Assembly: GCF_900116445.1 (NCBI RefSeq)
Contig: NZ_FPBH01000002.1
Coordinates: 492,680-556,679 of the forward strand
Source of the DNA: Paraburkholderia aspalathi
GTDB taxonomy: Bacteria; Pseudomonadota; Gammaproteobacteria; Burkholderiales; Burkholderiaceae
Direction of reading: 5' to 3'
DNA length: 64,000 nucleotides
The position numbers and the translations under genes were made by a program. Shown here piece by piece: positions 36,411 through 44,971 of the stretch (position 1 is its first letter; each line of letters opens with the position of its first letter). Below the pieces are notes generated by a model. It had not been told where the DNA came from and did not search any database. It saw only the letters and a program-made list of their open reading frames with translations.

Positions 36411-37757
36411 ATGACTTCCCCCAGCGTCGACCTGCTCAGCGAAGTACGCGCCTTTCGCGCGGCGTATCCCGAGGTGCGTTACGTCGACCTCATTTGCCTG
36501 GATATCCCCGGGCACTTCTACGGCAAGCGATATCCCGTGGACATGCTGGAGAAAGTCGCTGCCGGCAGTCTCCTGAAACTGCCGCAGAACTGCATTTTGC
36601 TCGGCGCACAAGGTGGCGTGTTCCGAATCGGCGACTACTGCTTCAACGACGGCGATCCGGATGCGCAGCGCCGACTGATCGCCGGCACTCTCAAGCCCGT
36701 GCAATGGGAAAGCCAGCCATTGGGACAGATGCTGATCAGCTCGGACGGCACCGAGACGCCCATCGAGTTCGAGCCGCGCGAGGTATTGGCACGCGTGCTG
36801 AAACGCTTCGAGCGGCGCGGCATCCGCCCGGTTGTCGCCTTTGAACTGGAGTTTTATCTGTTCGACGCCAGGCTGGCGGACGGTCTTCCGCAATTCCCGC
36901 GCGACCCGTTCTGCGAAGATCCGGACGACCAGTCCAACATGCACATCGAGCGATTGTCGCGCTTCTCCAGTGTGCTCAACGAGATTGTCGACGCTACGCG
37001 TGAGCAGGGCGTGGACGCTACCGTGATCACCGCCGAGCTCGGGCCCGGGCAGTTCGAGATCAACTTTGGCCACAACGACGACAGTCTGCGCGCCGCCGAC
37101 TGGGCCGCCCTGTTCTGCCGCAGCACGCGCGGCGTGGCGCTGAAACACGGCTACCGCGCGAGCTTCATGAGCAAGCCATACCTGCACGCGCCAGGCAGCG
37201 GCATGCACGTGCATGTGAGTCTCTACGACGAAGCGGGCAACAATCTGCTCGCCGTTGACGGCCAGCGCCCGCTGCGCCATGCGGTGGCCGGATGCCTCGC
37301 CTTGCTGCCGCATTGCATGCCTGTCTTCGCCGCCAACCACAACGCGTTTCGCCGCTATGGCTGGAAGACGAATGCGGCCAGTCGTGCCAGCTGGGGTTTC
37401 GAAGACCGCGACGCCTGCATTCGCATTCCAGAATCGGACGACCGCAACCTGCGCATCGAACACCGCCTGGCGGGCGCCGATGCGAACCCTTACCTTGTAC
37501 TCGCCGCTATTCTCACCGGCATGGAACACGGGCTGGATGCAGGCCGCGAACCCATCGCGCCGCTCAACGAAGACCGCCAAAGCGGTGTCGACTTTCCGCA
37601 AGACATGCTCTCAGCCGTCGTCGCGATGCAGGACCATCCGGTCGTAGGCAAAGGCTTGGGCGAAGAGTTCGTGATGGTCTACTGCGAGAACAAACGCCAG
37701 GACCATCTGGATTTCATGAACGAAGTGAATGCGCGGGAATACCGCTGGTTCCTTTGA
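36411..37757 (+). CDS. Glutamine synthetase family protein, likely gamma-glutamylpolyamine synthetase
   Basis: This 448-residue protein has the catalytic domain of glutamine synthetase: VVAFELEFYLF, APGSGMHVHVSLYDEAG, FAANHNAFRRY and IEHRLAGADANPYLVLAAIL. GS-like enzymes of this length beside PuuB and a cupin regulator usually ligate glutamate to putrescine or another polyamine with ATP, the first step of the Puu/Pau route. The start at 36411 has AAGGA nearby. The 183-bp gap before it could hold a separate promoter. Specificity among polyamines cannot be read here. Confidence 0.9.
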   Translation: MTSPSVDLLSEVRAFRAAYPEVRYVDLICLDIPGHFYGKRYPVDMLEKVAAGSLLKLPQNCILLGAQGGVFRIGDYCFNDGDPDAQRRLIAGTLKPVQWESQPLGQMLISSDGTETPIEFEPREVLARVLKRFERRGIRPVVAFELEFYLFDARLADGLPQFPRDPFCEDPDDQSNMHIERLSRFSSVLNEIVDATREQGVDATVITAELGPGQFEINFGHNDDSLRAADWAALFCRSTRGVALKHGYRASFMSKPYLHAPGSGMHVHVSLYDEAGNNLLAVDGQRPLRHAVAGCLALLPHCMPVFAANHNAFRRYGWKTNAASRASWGFEDRDACIRIPESDDRNLRIEHRLAGADANPYLVLAAILTGMEHGLDAGREPIAPLNEDRQSGVDFPQDMLSAVVAMQDHPVVGKGLGEEFVMVYCENKRQDHLDFMNEVNAREYRWFL

Positions 37758-37765
37758 GCGAGCGG

Positions 37766-38626
37766 CTAGGTATTGGCCACCAGCAGCTCCTCAGCATTCT
37801 TTGGCGGCCGCAGACCATCGGTCCTGCCCGTGAAGTAGCGCTCGGTAAGATCGGCCGCCGAGACGTGCCGTGCTTCTCCGAAGCCCGCTTCATGAGCCAG
37901 CGCCAGAATCTCCGGCGGCGTGAAGAAACTGATGAACGGTGTCCCGCTTGATCGTGCGCCCTTCTCTGCCATCTCAAGCCCGGGGCGCACCTCAGGGTCC
38001 GCCATCTCAAGCGGAAGCAGGAACGTCATAGCGAGCGTCGATCCTGGAGCAAGGGACGCGACTTCGCGCAGCGTGGCCGCGTTCGCATCCTTCGTGAGAT
38101 ACATGCTGACGCCCGTGGAGACCACGATTGCGGGCTTGCTCTCATCGAAGCCGGCGGTCACGAGCCCGTCTCGCCAGCTTCCCCCCGCCTCGAAATCGAC
38201 CGGCACGAAACGCAGCCAGTCCGGAACGCCGAAGCCCAGCTCGATCAGACGCTGACGCTTCCATGCCTGAGGACCCGGCTGGTCGACCTCGAACACCTTA
38301 AGATGAGATGCGATCTCCGGCCGCCGCTGAGCGAAGCTATCGAGGCCGGCGCCGAGGATGACGTACTGATCAAGACCGCGGCCGGCCTGCTCCACAACCA
38401 GGTCTTCAACGAAGCGGGCACGCGCCACGATCGAAGCGCGAAAGGGTCGCGTGAATTGAGGGTCCATGTCGCCGCGGCTGCGCCAACCCGCATCCGGGGC
38501 CAGCAGCTTAAGGCCGATTACGTCTTCCAGCACATGCGGCGGCGGGTCGGACCAGACGTGGAGCGCGCGCCACAAGGCGACTCGCGCTGCTGTGCTGTCT
38601 GGCGCTGCATCTTGCTTATCGGTCAT
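37766..38626 (-). CDS. SAM-dependent methyltransferase, leucine carboxyl methyltransferase type
   Basis: The 286-residue protein has a class I methyltransferase fold of the LCMT/PPM1-like bacterial family: RARFVEDLV, the SAM loop VILGAGLDSFAQR, the acidic VFEVDQPGPQAWKRQRL and GVSMYLTKDA. Bacterial members methylate small carboxylates or hydroxyls; the substrate is unknown. It converges with the glutamine-synthetase-like gene, with stops 8 bp apart, and has its own promoter region at 38627-38678, shared with no one. Confidence 0.88.
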   Translation of the reverse strand: MTDKQDAAPDSTAARVALWRALHVWSDPPPHVLEDVIGLKLLAPDAGWRSRGDMDPQFTRPFRASIVARARFVEDLVVEQAGRGLDQYVILGAGLDSFAQRRPEIASHLKVFEVDQPGPQAWKRQRLIELGFGVPDWLRFVPVDFEAGGSWRDGLVTAGFDESKPAIVVSTGVSMYLTKDANAATLREVASLAPGSTLAMTFLLPLEMADPEVRPGLEMAEKGARSSGTPFISFFTPPEILALAHEAGFGEARHVSAADLTERYFTGRTDGLRPPKNAEELLVANT

Positions 38627-38678
38627 GACTTTCGATCCTCCTGTGGGCGAATATTGTTGACGTTAGCCCATTTCATGC

Positions 38679-39119
38679 CTACGAGGGTAAGACGACTTTT
38701 TTCATCGACGGTGCGGGATGGACCGCGTAGTTCTGTCGCTCATAGAAGGGAACGGCATCCGGCCGGGCATCTAGAAACACCGCAGTCATATTGCGAGCAC
38801 GCGCGTCGGCTTCCGCATATTCCGTCAAGGCGCGACCCGCACCGCTGCCCCGTGTCGCCTCATCGACGACGAGATCGTCGATATGCAAGTGCGCCCCGCG
38901 CGCCAACGTGTGGACCGGCCTCATCCCCATCACGCCAACAAGTTTGCCGCCTTGAAAAGCGCCGACAAGCTCGTAGCCAGAATGCGATTGCAGCCTGGCT
39001 CTTCTGAGAAATTCGTCTTGATCAAGTGCACGCAATTGCGCGATAACCGGAAAGGCTTGTGCCCATTCTGTCGGGGAAAGCCTTCGGATATCCAGGCTGT
39101 TGTTGTGATTGTCGGCCAT
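38679..39119 (-). CDS. GNAT-family N-acetyltransferase
   Basis: The 146-residue protein has the GNAT core: HIDDLVVDEATRGSGAGRAL holds the acetyl-CoA pyrophosphate loop (R-G-S-G-A-G), followed by AVFLDARPDAVPFYERQNY, the final beta-strand and helix. The start at 39119 gives the normal length. A much longer frame to 39956 runs antisense-like through the neighbouring SDR region and is not coding. It lies 44 bp after the SDR stop on the same strand. The acyl acceptor is unknown. Confidence 0.87.
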   Translation of the reverse strand: MADNHNNSLDIRRLSPTEWAQAFPVIAQLRALDQDEFLRRARLQSHSGYELVGAFQGGKLVGVMGMRPVHTLARGAHLHIDDLVVDEATRGSGAGRALTEYAEADARARNMTAVFLDARPDAVPFYERQNYAVHPAPSMKKVVLPS

Positions 39120-39163
39120 AGCGGCATTCTGTCCTCGTTGGGAGAATGCCGATTCTGGCACAG

Positions 39164-39943
39164 CTACAGCGACATGCCGCCCGAGACTTCGATGCGCTGG
39201 CCATTGACCCAGCGATTGTCCTCGGACAGCAGCGACGCGATCATCGGGCCGATGTCGTCGGGCACGCCCGCACGGCCGAGTGCCGTGCCGTCCGCCACCA
39301 GCTTGTTGATCTCGGGATTGTCGCGCACCATGCCGCCGCTGAAGTCCGTGGCGACGGCGCCTGGCGCGACGGTATTGACGGCGATTCGACGCGGACCGAG
39401 TTCCTTCGCGAGATAGCGAGTCAGAACCTCGACCGCGCCTTTCATGGATGCATAGGACCCACTGCCTGGGAAGGTGAAACGGGTCAGTCCCGAGGAGATA
39501 TTCACGATGCGGCCCCCGTCCTTGATCAACGGCAGGAGCTTTTGCGTCAAGAAAAACACGCCCTTGAAATGGACATGGTAAAGACTGTCCAGCTCCTCCT
39601 CGGTTGTCTTTTCGAACGGCGTGTGATTCGAAGTGCCGGCGTTGTTGACAAGGTAGTCGAAACGCTCGGCGCCCAACTGCGCAAGCGACGCCCGAACCTG
39701 CTCCACGAACGCGTCGAATGTGCTCACCTTTCCGGTATCGAGTGGCAGCGCAATGGCTCTTTGCCCCTCCTCCGCCACGAGGCCGACAACCTTGTCGGCT
39801 TCCGCCTGATTGGCGCGATAGGTGAATACGGAACTGACGCCGCGCTTCGCAAGGCTCACGACCGTATTGCGCCCCAAGCCGCGACTCCCGCCTGTCACGA
39901 TGGCGATCTTCGAAATGGCGTCTGCCGATTGTCCTGCTGTCAT
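39164..39943 (-). CDS. Short-chain dehydrogenase/reductase
   Basis: The 259-residue SDR has an N-terminal TGGSRGLGRNT nucleotide site, NNAG, and a catalytic Ser-Tyr-Lys set in ISSGLTRFTFPGSGSYASMKGA; the C-terminus NGQRIEVSGGMSL is typical of 3-oxoacyl-ACP-reductase-like members. The gene is divergent from the AraC regulator at 40102, which commonly controls such a partner. Substrate unknown. Confidence 0.92.
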   Translation of the reverse strand: MTAGQSADAISKIAIVTGGSRGLGRNTVVSLAKRGVSSVFTYRANQAEADKVVGLVAEEGQRAIALPLDTGKVSTFDAFVEQVRASLAQLGAERFDYLVNNAGTSNHTPFEKTTEEELDSLYHVHFKGVFFLTQKLLPLIKDGGRIVNISSGLTRFTFPGSGSYASMKGAVEVLTRYLAKELGPRRIAVNTVAPGAVATDFSGGMVRDNPEINKLVADGTALGRAGVPDDIGPMIASLLSEDNRWVNGQRIEVSGGMSL

Positions 39944-40101
39944 TTTTGCGCTCCACGTTAGAGGTGTAGACGCAGCTTATTCCGGCCGGTAGCGAGGCTG
40001 AATGCCCTAACTGTCCTTCTTCTTGCCTAATCCTGCTCAGGCTCTGCAGCTCGACACGGGAGGCAGTAACATGCGGAAATGCAGGCGCGGAGGAAGTTCA
40101 T

Positions 40102-40995
40102 ATGTCAAATGCCTTGGTCGAAGGTGTCAAACGCTACACCGACAATCAAGCCGGGAGCGAAGGCCCGTTCCTGACCGCCATCGAGGGCTTGATCATCATC
40201 CGGTCGGATCATGAAAAACACCCTTCTCATCTGATCATGAAGCCGGCTCTCTGTGTCGTCGTTCAAGGCGCCAAGTGGACGACGTTCGGTGACAGACGGT
40301 ACGACTATAGGGCAGGACAAGCCCTGATCGTCAACGTTGAGATGCCGGCGTTCAGCAGGATTGTGAAGGCCAGTCCAACAGAGCCTTACCTCGCTATTGC
40401 CATGGAGTTCGACCTTGCCATCATGCGCGATGTCATGGCATGTCTCGATACGCCACCTGCGCCGGAAGACGAGCTCGGCCACGGCGTGTTTGTCACCGAG
40501 ATTGACGGGCCGCTCGCCGACTGCATGCTGCGAATGGTGCGTCTCCTCGATACGCCTCACGCTATTCCCATTCTCGCGCCGATGATCAAGCGAGAAATTT
40601 GCTACTGGTTGCTAACGGGGCGTCACGGCAACGAGGTCGCACGGGTCGTGCTGGCAACCAGCCATGTGCATAAAGTCGTGACTGCCATCCACGCGTTAAG
40701 AGGCCAATTCACCGAGACCATACGCATCGAAGACCTGGCCGCCGTTGCACAAATGAGTCCGTCGGCATTCCACCGGCAGTTCAAGGCGCTGACATCGATG
40801 ACGCCACTGCAATACCAGAAGCAGCTTCGCCTGCTTGAAGCACGCAACCTGATGGTGGCAGGTATTGCCAATGCCGAAGCTGCGGCCTATCAGGTGGGCT
40901 ACGAAAGCGCGTCGCAATTCAGCCGCGAATACTCGCGCATGTTTGGAGCGCCACCCCGCCGTGACATAGAGGCGTTGAAAACGGCAACGACCTAG
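40102..40995 (+). CDS. AraC-family transcriptional regulator
   Basis: The 297-residue protein has an N-terminal AraC-type cupin-like sensor (AraC_N; SHLIMKPALCVVVQGAKW) and a C-terminal double helix-turn-helix (residues about 195-290: IRIEDLAAVAQMSPSAFHRQFK and AYQVGYESASQFSREYSRMFG). GGAGGAAG precedes the ATG. Regulators of this subgroup usually activate the divergent SDR gene in response to an aldehyde or drug-like signal, so 39164-39943 is the predicted target. The 158-bp divergent gap is the likely binding region. Confidence 0.93.
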   Translation: MSNALVEGVKRYTDNQAGSEGPFLTAIEGLIIIRSDHEKHPSHLIMKPALCVVVQGAKWTTFGDRRYDYRAGQALIVNVEMPAFSRIVKASPTEPYLAIAMEFDLAIMRDVMACLDTPPAPEDELGHGVFVTEIDGPLADCMLRMVRLLDTPHAIPILAPMIKREICYWLLTGRHGNEVARVVLATSHVHKVVTAIHALRGQFTETIRIEDLAAVAQMSPSAFHRQFKALTSMTPLQYQKQLRLLEARNLMVAGIANAEAAAYQVGYESASQFSREYSRMFGAPPRRDIEALKTATT

Positions 40996-41012
40996 CGGTT
41001 CATGCCGCCGTA

Positions 41013-41915
41013 TCAATTCGCATCGCGCACCCAGTTGCCTCCGTGCGCCGCGGCCTGCGCAGCGGGCGAGGTGGCAAGATAGGCGAGCGCCTGCTCGGTC
41101 GAGCCTTCGTGATGCGGCGTATAGCGCGGATTGAAATAGCGTAGCGCTGCCGCGATCATTTTCCAGAACGACGGCAGGCAACCGCGCCGCGCTCCGGCGC
41201 GCCAGGCGAGGATAAAACCCCGGTACGTACCGGCGTCGGGATCGCGCTGGTGCATGAAGCGCGCGCCGTGCGTGAGAAAGTACAGTAGGAGCAACACCGT
41301 CGACAGCATGTGGAAGCAGCGTTCGAAGTAGGTCCCACCCATATGCCGGAAGATGTCGAAGGCTACCGTGCGATGCTCCACTTCCTCGGCGCCGTGCCAG
41401 CGCAGCAGATCGAGCATGGTTGGATCCGCATGAGCAGCATCGAGGCCGTCGGCATTGAGCACCCAATTGCCGAGATAGCCAAAAAAATGTTCCAGCGCGG
41501 CGATGACACCCAACTGTTGACGCAGCCAGAAGCGCGTTTTGCCGATCTTCAGTCCAAGCGGCTGCTCGCCGAGCAGCTTGCCAAACAGCCAGTCGAGTTT
41601 CTTTGTGAAAGGCTGCGTGTCGATGCCGTGCGCCTTGTAGTAGTGCGTGAGCACACCGCCGTGCGAGCGCGAATGCACCGCTTCCTGCCTGAGAAACCCC
41701 TCTGCGTCGTCGCGCAGCGCCGGGTCGGTGATCAGCGGCAACGCCTTGTTGTAGACGCGGCAAAACCATAGTTCGCCGGCGGGGAACAGCAGGTTCAGCA
41801 CATTGATGATGTGCGTACTCGACGGGTCGCCAGGAATCCACTGGATCGGCGTTTGACTCCAGTCGAACTTCACATGGCGCGCCCTGATCTTGTATTGAGT
41901 GTGCTCTTGGGTCAT
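41013..41915 (-). CDS. PF10118 predicted metal-dependent hydrolase
   Basis: The 300-residue protein matches the PF10118 family: WIPGDPSSTHIINVLNLLFPAGELWFCR, then EGFLRQEAVHSRSHG and WHGAEEVEHRTVAFD. These conserved His/Glu residues resemble di-iron-type or ferritin-like centres. Hydrophobic segments lie between about residues 170 and 220. No reaction is established for the family. The start at 41915 has GGAG; an ATG at 41930 lacks one. It is the third gene of the unit starting at 44627 and follows the fusion protein by 28 bp. Confidence 0.85.
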   Translation of the reverse strand: MTQEHTQYKIRARHVKFDWSQTPIQWIPGDPSSTHIINVLNLLFPAGELWFCRVYNKALPLITDPALRDDAEGFLRQEAVHSRSHGGVLTHYYKAHGIDTQPFTKKLDWLFGKLLGEQPLGLKIGKTRFWLRQQLGVIAALEHFFGYLGNWVLNADGLDAAHADPTMLDLLRWHGAEEVEHRTVAFDIFRHMGGTYFERCFHMLSTVLLLLYFLTHGARFMHQRDPDAGTYRGFILAWRAGARRGCLPSFWKMIAAALRYFNPRYTPHHEGSTEQALAYLATSPAAQAAAHGGNWVRDAN

Positions 41916-41943
41916 GACGGTCTCCGGCATCCGGTGAGTGAGA

Positions 41944-43743
41944 TCAACGCGGCACCATGCCGATGCGGGCGATCACGCGGCTTAGTCCAGGCATGTAGCG
42001 CGAGATGAAACGCATTGAATGCGCCTCGAAGCCGATGGCGACCACAGGCTTGTTGCGCAATACCGCACGGAGCGCGGCTCTCGCGACCGTCTCGGGTTGC
42101 AGGCCGCGCAACTGGTAAAGCTTCGCGGCCTTCTGGCGCATGCGCTCCTGGTCCTGAGCGCTGGCGCCGACATACTGGGTCGAGGCCATGATTCCTGTCT
42201 CGGCGAACCCAGGGCAAATTGCGCTCACGCCGATACCGTGCGCTGCGAGTTCTCCGCGCATGCACTCGCTAAGCATCAGTACGGCGGCCTTGGTGGTCGC
42301 ATAGGCCGGCAGGTCGCGCGAAGGAGCGAAGGCCGCGGCTGACGCGGTGTTGATGATGTGACCGCCGTTCCCGCGCTTCACCATCTGTCGGGCGAACAGG
42401 CGCGAGCCGTGAATCACGCCCCACAGGTTGACGTGAAGAATGCGTTCCCAGTCTTGTGCCGAGGTGTCGAGCACGCCGCCCGCCATGCCAATGCCGGCGT
42501 TGTTGACCACGATGTCGGCGCCGCCAAGGTCCGTTCCTACCCAATTCGCCAGCGCTTCCATCTGTTCGGCGCTGCCAACATCGGCCTTGCGTGCGTACGC
42601 CTTGCAGCCTGACAACCTGGTCAGCGTAGCCGTGCGTTCCGCGCTTGCACTGTCGATATCGACCGCGACCACTGCGGCGCCCTGCTTCGCGAATTCCAGT
42701 GCAATGCATCGCCCGATGCCGCTGCCTGCGCCAGTCACAACCGCGAGCTTGCCGCTGAGCGGTTTGCGTGCGGCGTCCATGCGGGCGCGTTGCAGCGTGT
42801 CCGGTTCGACGCCGCCTTCAGTGTGATCGACGAGTTCACGCACCATCCGGGCCATCTGTTCAGGGTGCGTGACCGGCAACCAGTGCCGCGCGGTCAGCTC
42901 ACGGCGCCAGTACTTAGGCACCCACCGCGAAAGATCTTCGGACAAGGCCGGGCTAACGTATTTGTCCAGCGTCGGCACGATCACCTGGACCGGCGCGTGT
43001 GCGTAACGCTTGCGCGGCGTGAACAGGCAGCGGATGAAGTTGGCGCGGTACAGCGAGACGCCGCGCACGCCGTCCTGCGTTTGCGTCGGGCGCGGCGCGA
43101 TCTGTGTCTTTTCCACGCGACGCAATACACGCGGCCACGCGCGGCCGAGCCACACTCGCCAGGTCAAACCTGGCAGCACCGGCAAATGGAACAGCAGCAC
43201 ATACCAGGAGCGCACCAGTTGGCCCAATAGCTTGCCGATCGAACGCGGCGTGGGATGCAACAAGCGTGCTCGGATCCAGTAAGCGACGTGGTCAAGGCAA
43301 GGGCCCGAGCACGACGTGTACGACGCAATGCGTCCGCGCAAGCGCTCTTCGGTGACGAACTCCCAGCCCTGGATCGAGCCCCAGTCGTGCGCGACCAGAT
43401 GGACGGCGCGATTCGGGCTCACGGCGTCGATGACGGCGATGAAGTCGTCGGTGAGTTTTCCCAGACGGTAAGCAGCCGTCCCTTTGGGCGCGGTGGATTG
43501 CCCCGCACCGCGGACATCGTAGGCAATCACATGGAAATCGTGTGCCAGCAACGCGGCCACTGCGTCCCAGACTTCGCTGTTGTCGGGGTAGCCATGCACT
43601 AACACCACAGTAGGCCGGGCGGGGTCGCCCCATGCTCTGGCGGCAAGCGTCACGTCGCCCGAGTTCACTGTGAATTCGGTGCGGCGCGTGACGGGTGGCG
43701 CCTCGTGCAGCGTGGGCGATATCGGTTCGGTTAGAAGTTGCAT
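41944..43743 (-). CDS. Alpha/beta hydrolase-SDR fusion oxidoreductase
   Basis: This 599-residue protein has two enzymes in one chain. Residues about 25-310 are an alpha/beta hydrolase (VLVHGYPDNSEVW, DVRGAGQS, nucleophile Asp in VAHDWGSIQGW). Residues about 330-580 are a classical SDR (VVTGAGSGIGRCIA, NNAGIGMAGG, catalytic Tyr-Lys in YATTK). The linker is continuous, with no stop or frame change. GGAGG precedes the start at 43743; an ATG at 43758 overlaps the M24 gene. Its operon partners are an M24 peptidase and a PF10118 hydrolase. Combined hydrolysis and oxidation of a lipid-like or ester substrate is inferred. Confidence 0.9.
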   Translation of the reverse strand: MQLLTEPISPTLHEAPPVTRRTEFTVNSGDVTLAARAWGDPARPTVVLVHGYPDNSEVWDAVAALLAHDFHVIAYDVRGAGQSTAPKGTAAYRLGKLTDDFIAVIDAVSPNRAVHLVAHDWGSIQGWEFVTEERLRGRIASYTSCSGPCLDHVAYWIRARLLHPTPRSIGKLLGQLVRSWYVLLFHLPVLPGLTWRVWLGRAWPRVLRRVEKTQIAPRPTQTQDGVRGVSLYRANFIRCLFTPRKRYAHAPVQVIVPTLDKYVSPALSEDLSRWVPKYWRRELTARHWLPVTHPEQMARMVRELVDHTEGGVEPDTLQRARMDAARKPLSGKLAVVTGAGSGIGRCIALEFAKQGAAVVAVDIDSASAERTATLTRLSGCKAYARKADVGSAEQMEALANWVGTDLGGADIVVNNAGIGMAGGVLDTSAQDWERILHVNLWGVIHGSRLFARQMVKRGNGGHIINTASAAAFAPSRDLPAYATTKAAVLMLSECMRGELAAHGIGVSAICPGFAETGIMASTQYVGASAQDQERMRQKAAKLYQLRGLQPETVARAALRAVLRNKPVVAIGFEAHSMRFISRYMPGLSRVIARIGMVPR

Positions 43744-43754
43744 GTGCGCCTCCG

Positions 43755-44627
43755 TCATGCTGCGGCCAACGCCCGCCCGCGCTGCGCCCAGCGGCGTACA
43801 TGCGGCAGGTCGTCGTCGAGCCAGTAGGCGTCGTCATCGGTGATGACCAGCAACTCTTCGAATTTGGCGCCTACACCCTGAAAGCCGAGATGCGGCTCGA
43901 CGGCCCAGAGGCCAGGCGTCGGTGCATGATCGGAGCGGCGATCGATCGACCATAACGGCGACCAGCCCTCCTTCCTGCCCGCGCTAACCTGATCGAGGAC
44001 GAGGTTGCGCGTCGCGTTCAGGCCGAAACGCGCCACGAAACGCGGCTTGGCCGGCTGGTTCAGCTTCGCGACACGATGCGCGAGCACCTTGAACGGATAG
44101 GCCTTGTGGCGCGGCTCGACGCCCTGTTTTCTGCACAACAGGTCGACCGCACGCGCTACGTCGGCAAGCGTGTGCCGTTGCTTCACCATGGTGACGATCA
44201 ACTCGCGGTGCTCGGCCAGGTCGTCTTTCAGTTGTTCGAGAGTGGGATTCGTGCCGACACAGGTGGCGTAGCCGACATCGGCGATCACGCCGTTCAGCAC
44301 CGGCGCCACGTCGAGAATGACCGGCATGTTTTCTTCCAGCCGACGCGAACTCGGAAAGAATGCCAGGTTAAAGCCGGCCATGTGCGACAGCCCGGAAAAA
44401 CCTTCAAAGGCGGTACGGTCGCCAAACCAGGCGAAGGGTTTGTGCAGCCAGTCGCGCACGCCGTTATCCTGCAGCCATTCGGTCAGCAGCCGGGCGGCGT
44501 CCTTCTCCGTCATGCCCGGTTGGAGCATTTCGCCGACGCTCTCGACGCAGCGATAGGCCAGTTGCTGGACTTCGCGGAACTGCGCCAGTTCTTCCACGTC
44601 GACGTGTGGAATGGACTTGTCACCCAT
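43755..44627 (-). CDS. M24-family metallopeptidase-like protein
   Basis: The 290-residue protein has the pita-bread fold of M24 (Xaa-Pro peptidase/creatinase): VILDVAPVLNGVIADVGYATCVGTNP holds the metal Asp pair, later His and Glu ligands occur (HKAYPFKVLAHRVA, GLWAVEPHLG), and the end is GAKFEELLVITDDDAYWLDD. It is the first gene of the unit, only 11 bp before the fusion gene. The 20-bp palindrome at 44691-44710 lies 63 bp upstream of its start. Whether it is an active peptidase or a creatinase-like hydrolase is uncertain. Confidence 0.85.
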   Translation of the reverse strand: MGDKSIPHVDVEELAQFREVQQLAYRCVESVGEMLQPGMTEKDAARLLTEWLQDNGVRDWLHKPFAWFGDRTAFEGFSGLSHMAGFNLAFFPSSRRLEENMPVILDVAPVLNGVIADVGYATCVGTNPTLEQLKDDLAEHRELIVTMVKQRHTLADVARAVDLLCRKQGVEPRHKAYPFKVLAHRVAKLNQPAKPRFVARFGLNATRNLVLDQVSAGRKEGWSPLWSIDRRSDHAPTPGLWAVEPHLGFQGVGAKFEELLVITDDDAYWLDDDLPHVRRWAQRGRALAAA

Positions 44628-44690
44628 ACATGCCTCCCGAATATGCTGTCGATGGGGGTGTGGCTGCCCATCACGATGACATTTTTTATT

Positions 44691-44710
44691 GTTACATTGT
44701 TCAATGTAAC
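44691..44710. promoter_or_regulatory. 20-bp inverted repeat before the M24-fusion-hydrolase operon
   Basis: GTTACATTG (44691-44699) and CAATGTAAC (44702-44710) are exact complements around TT. The site is 63 bp upstream of the M24 start and lies in an AT-rich patch with ATTTTTTATT just before it. The size and symmetry suit a TetR-type dimer, but no TetR gene is adjacent. A 261-bp stretch (44711-44971) beyond it toward the ClC channel gene shows nothing else clear. Confidence 0.6.
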
Positions 44711-44971
44711 GATTGAATCGTACACCACCCTGGGTGATCGTCCACTCGTTGTTTTCCCTGGGGGCTTATTGGGGATGCTGGATGCAGCGCGGAGGCCGTC
44801 CGGTTGGCCGAAGGTACGGATGCCCGGACGCAGTCAGGCACCGACTTCGGCATCAGCCGTGTGACGTGGGGATGTGGTGGATTACGTGCCGGAGCGTTGC
44901 CTGCACCGGCAAACCGCGTATCCGCTCCGGCTGTTGAGCGGCTACTGAGCGGCCTATGACTGGCCGATGGC

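Noticed and set aside
38679..39956. 425-residue minus-strand frame joining the GNAT and SDR regions
   Set aside because: Only the last 146 residues (GNAT) are conserved; the rest overlaps the SDR gene in another frame.
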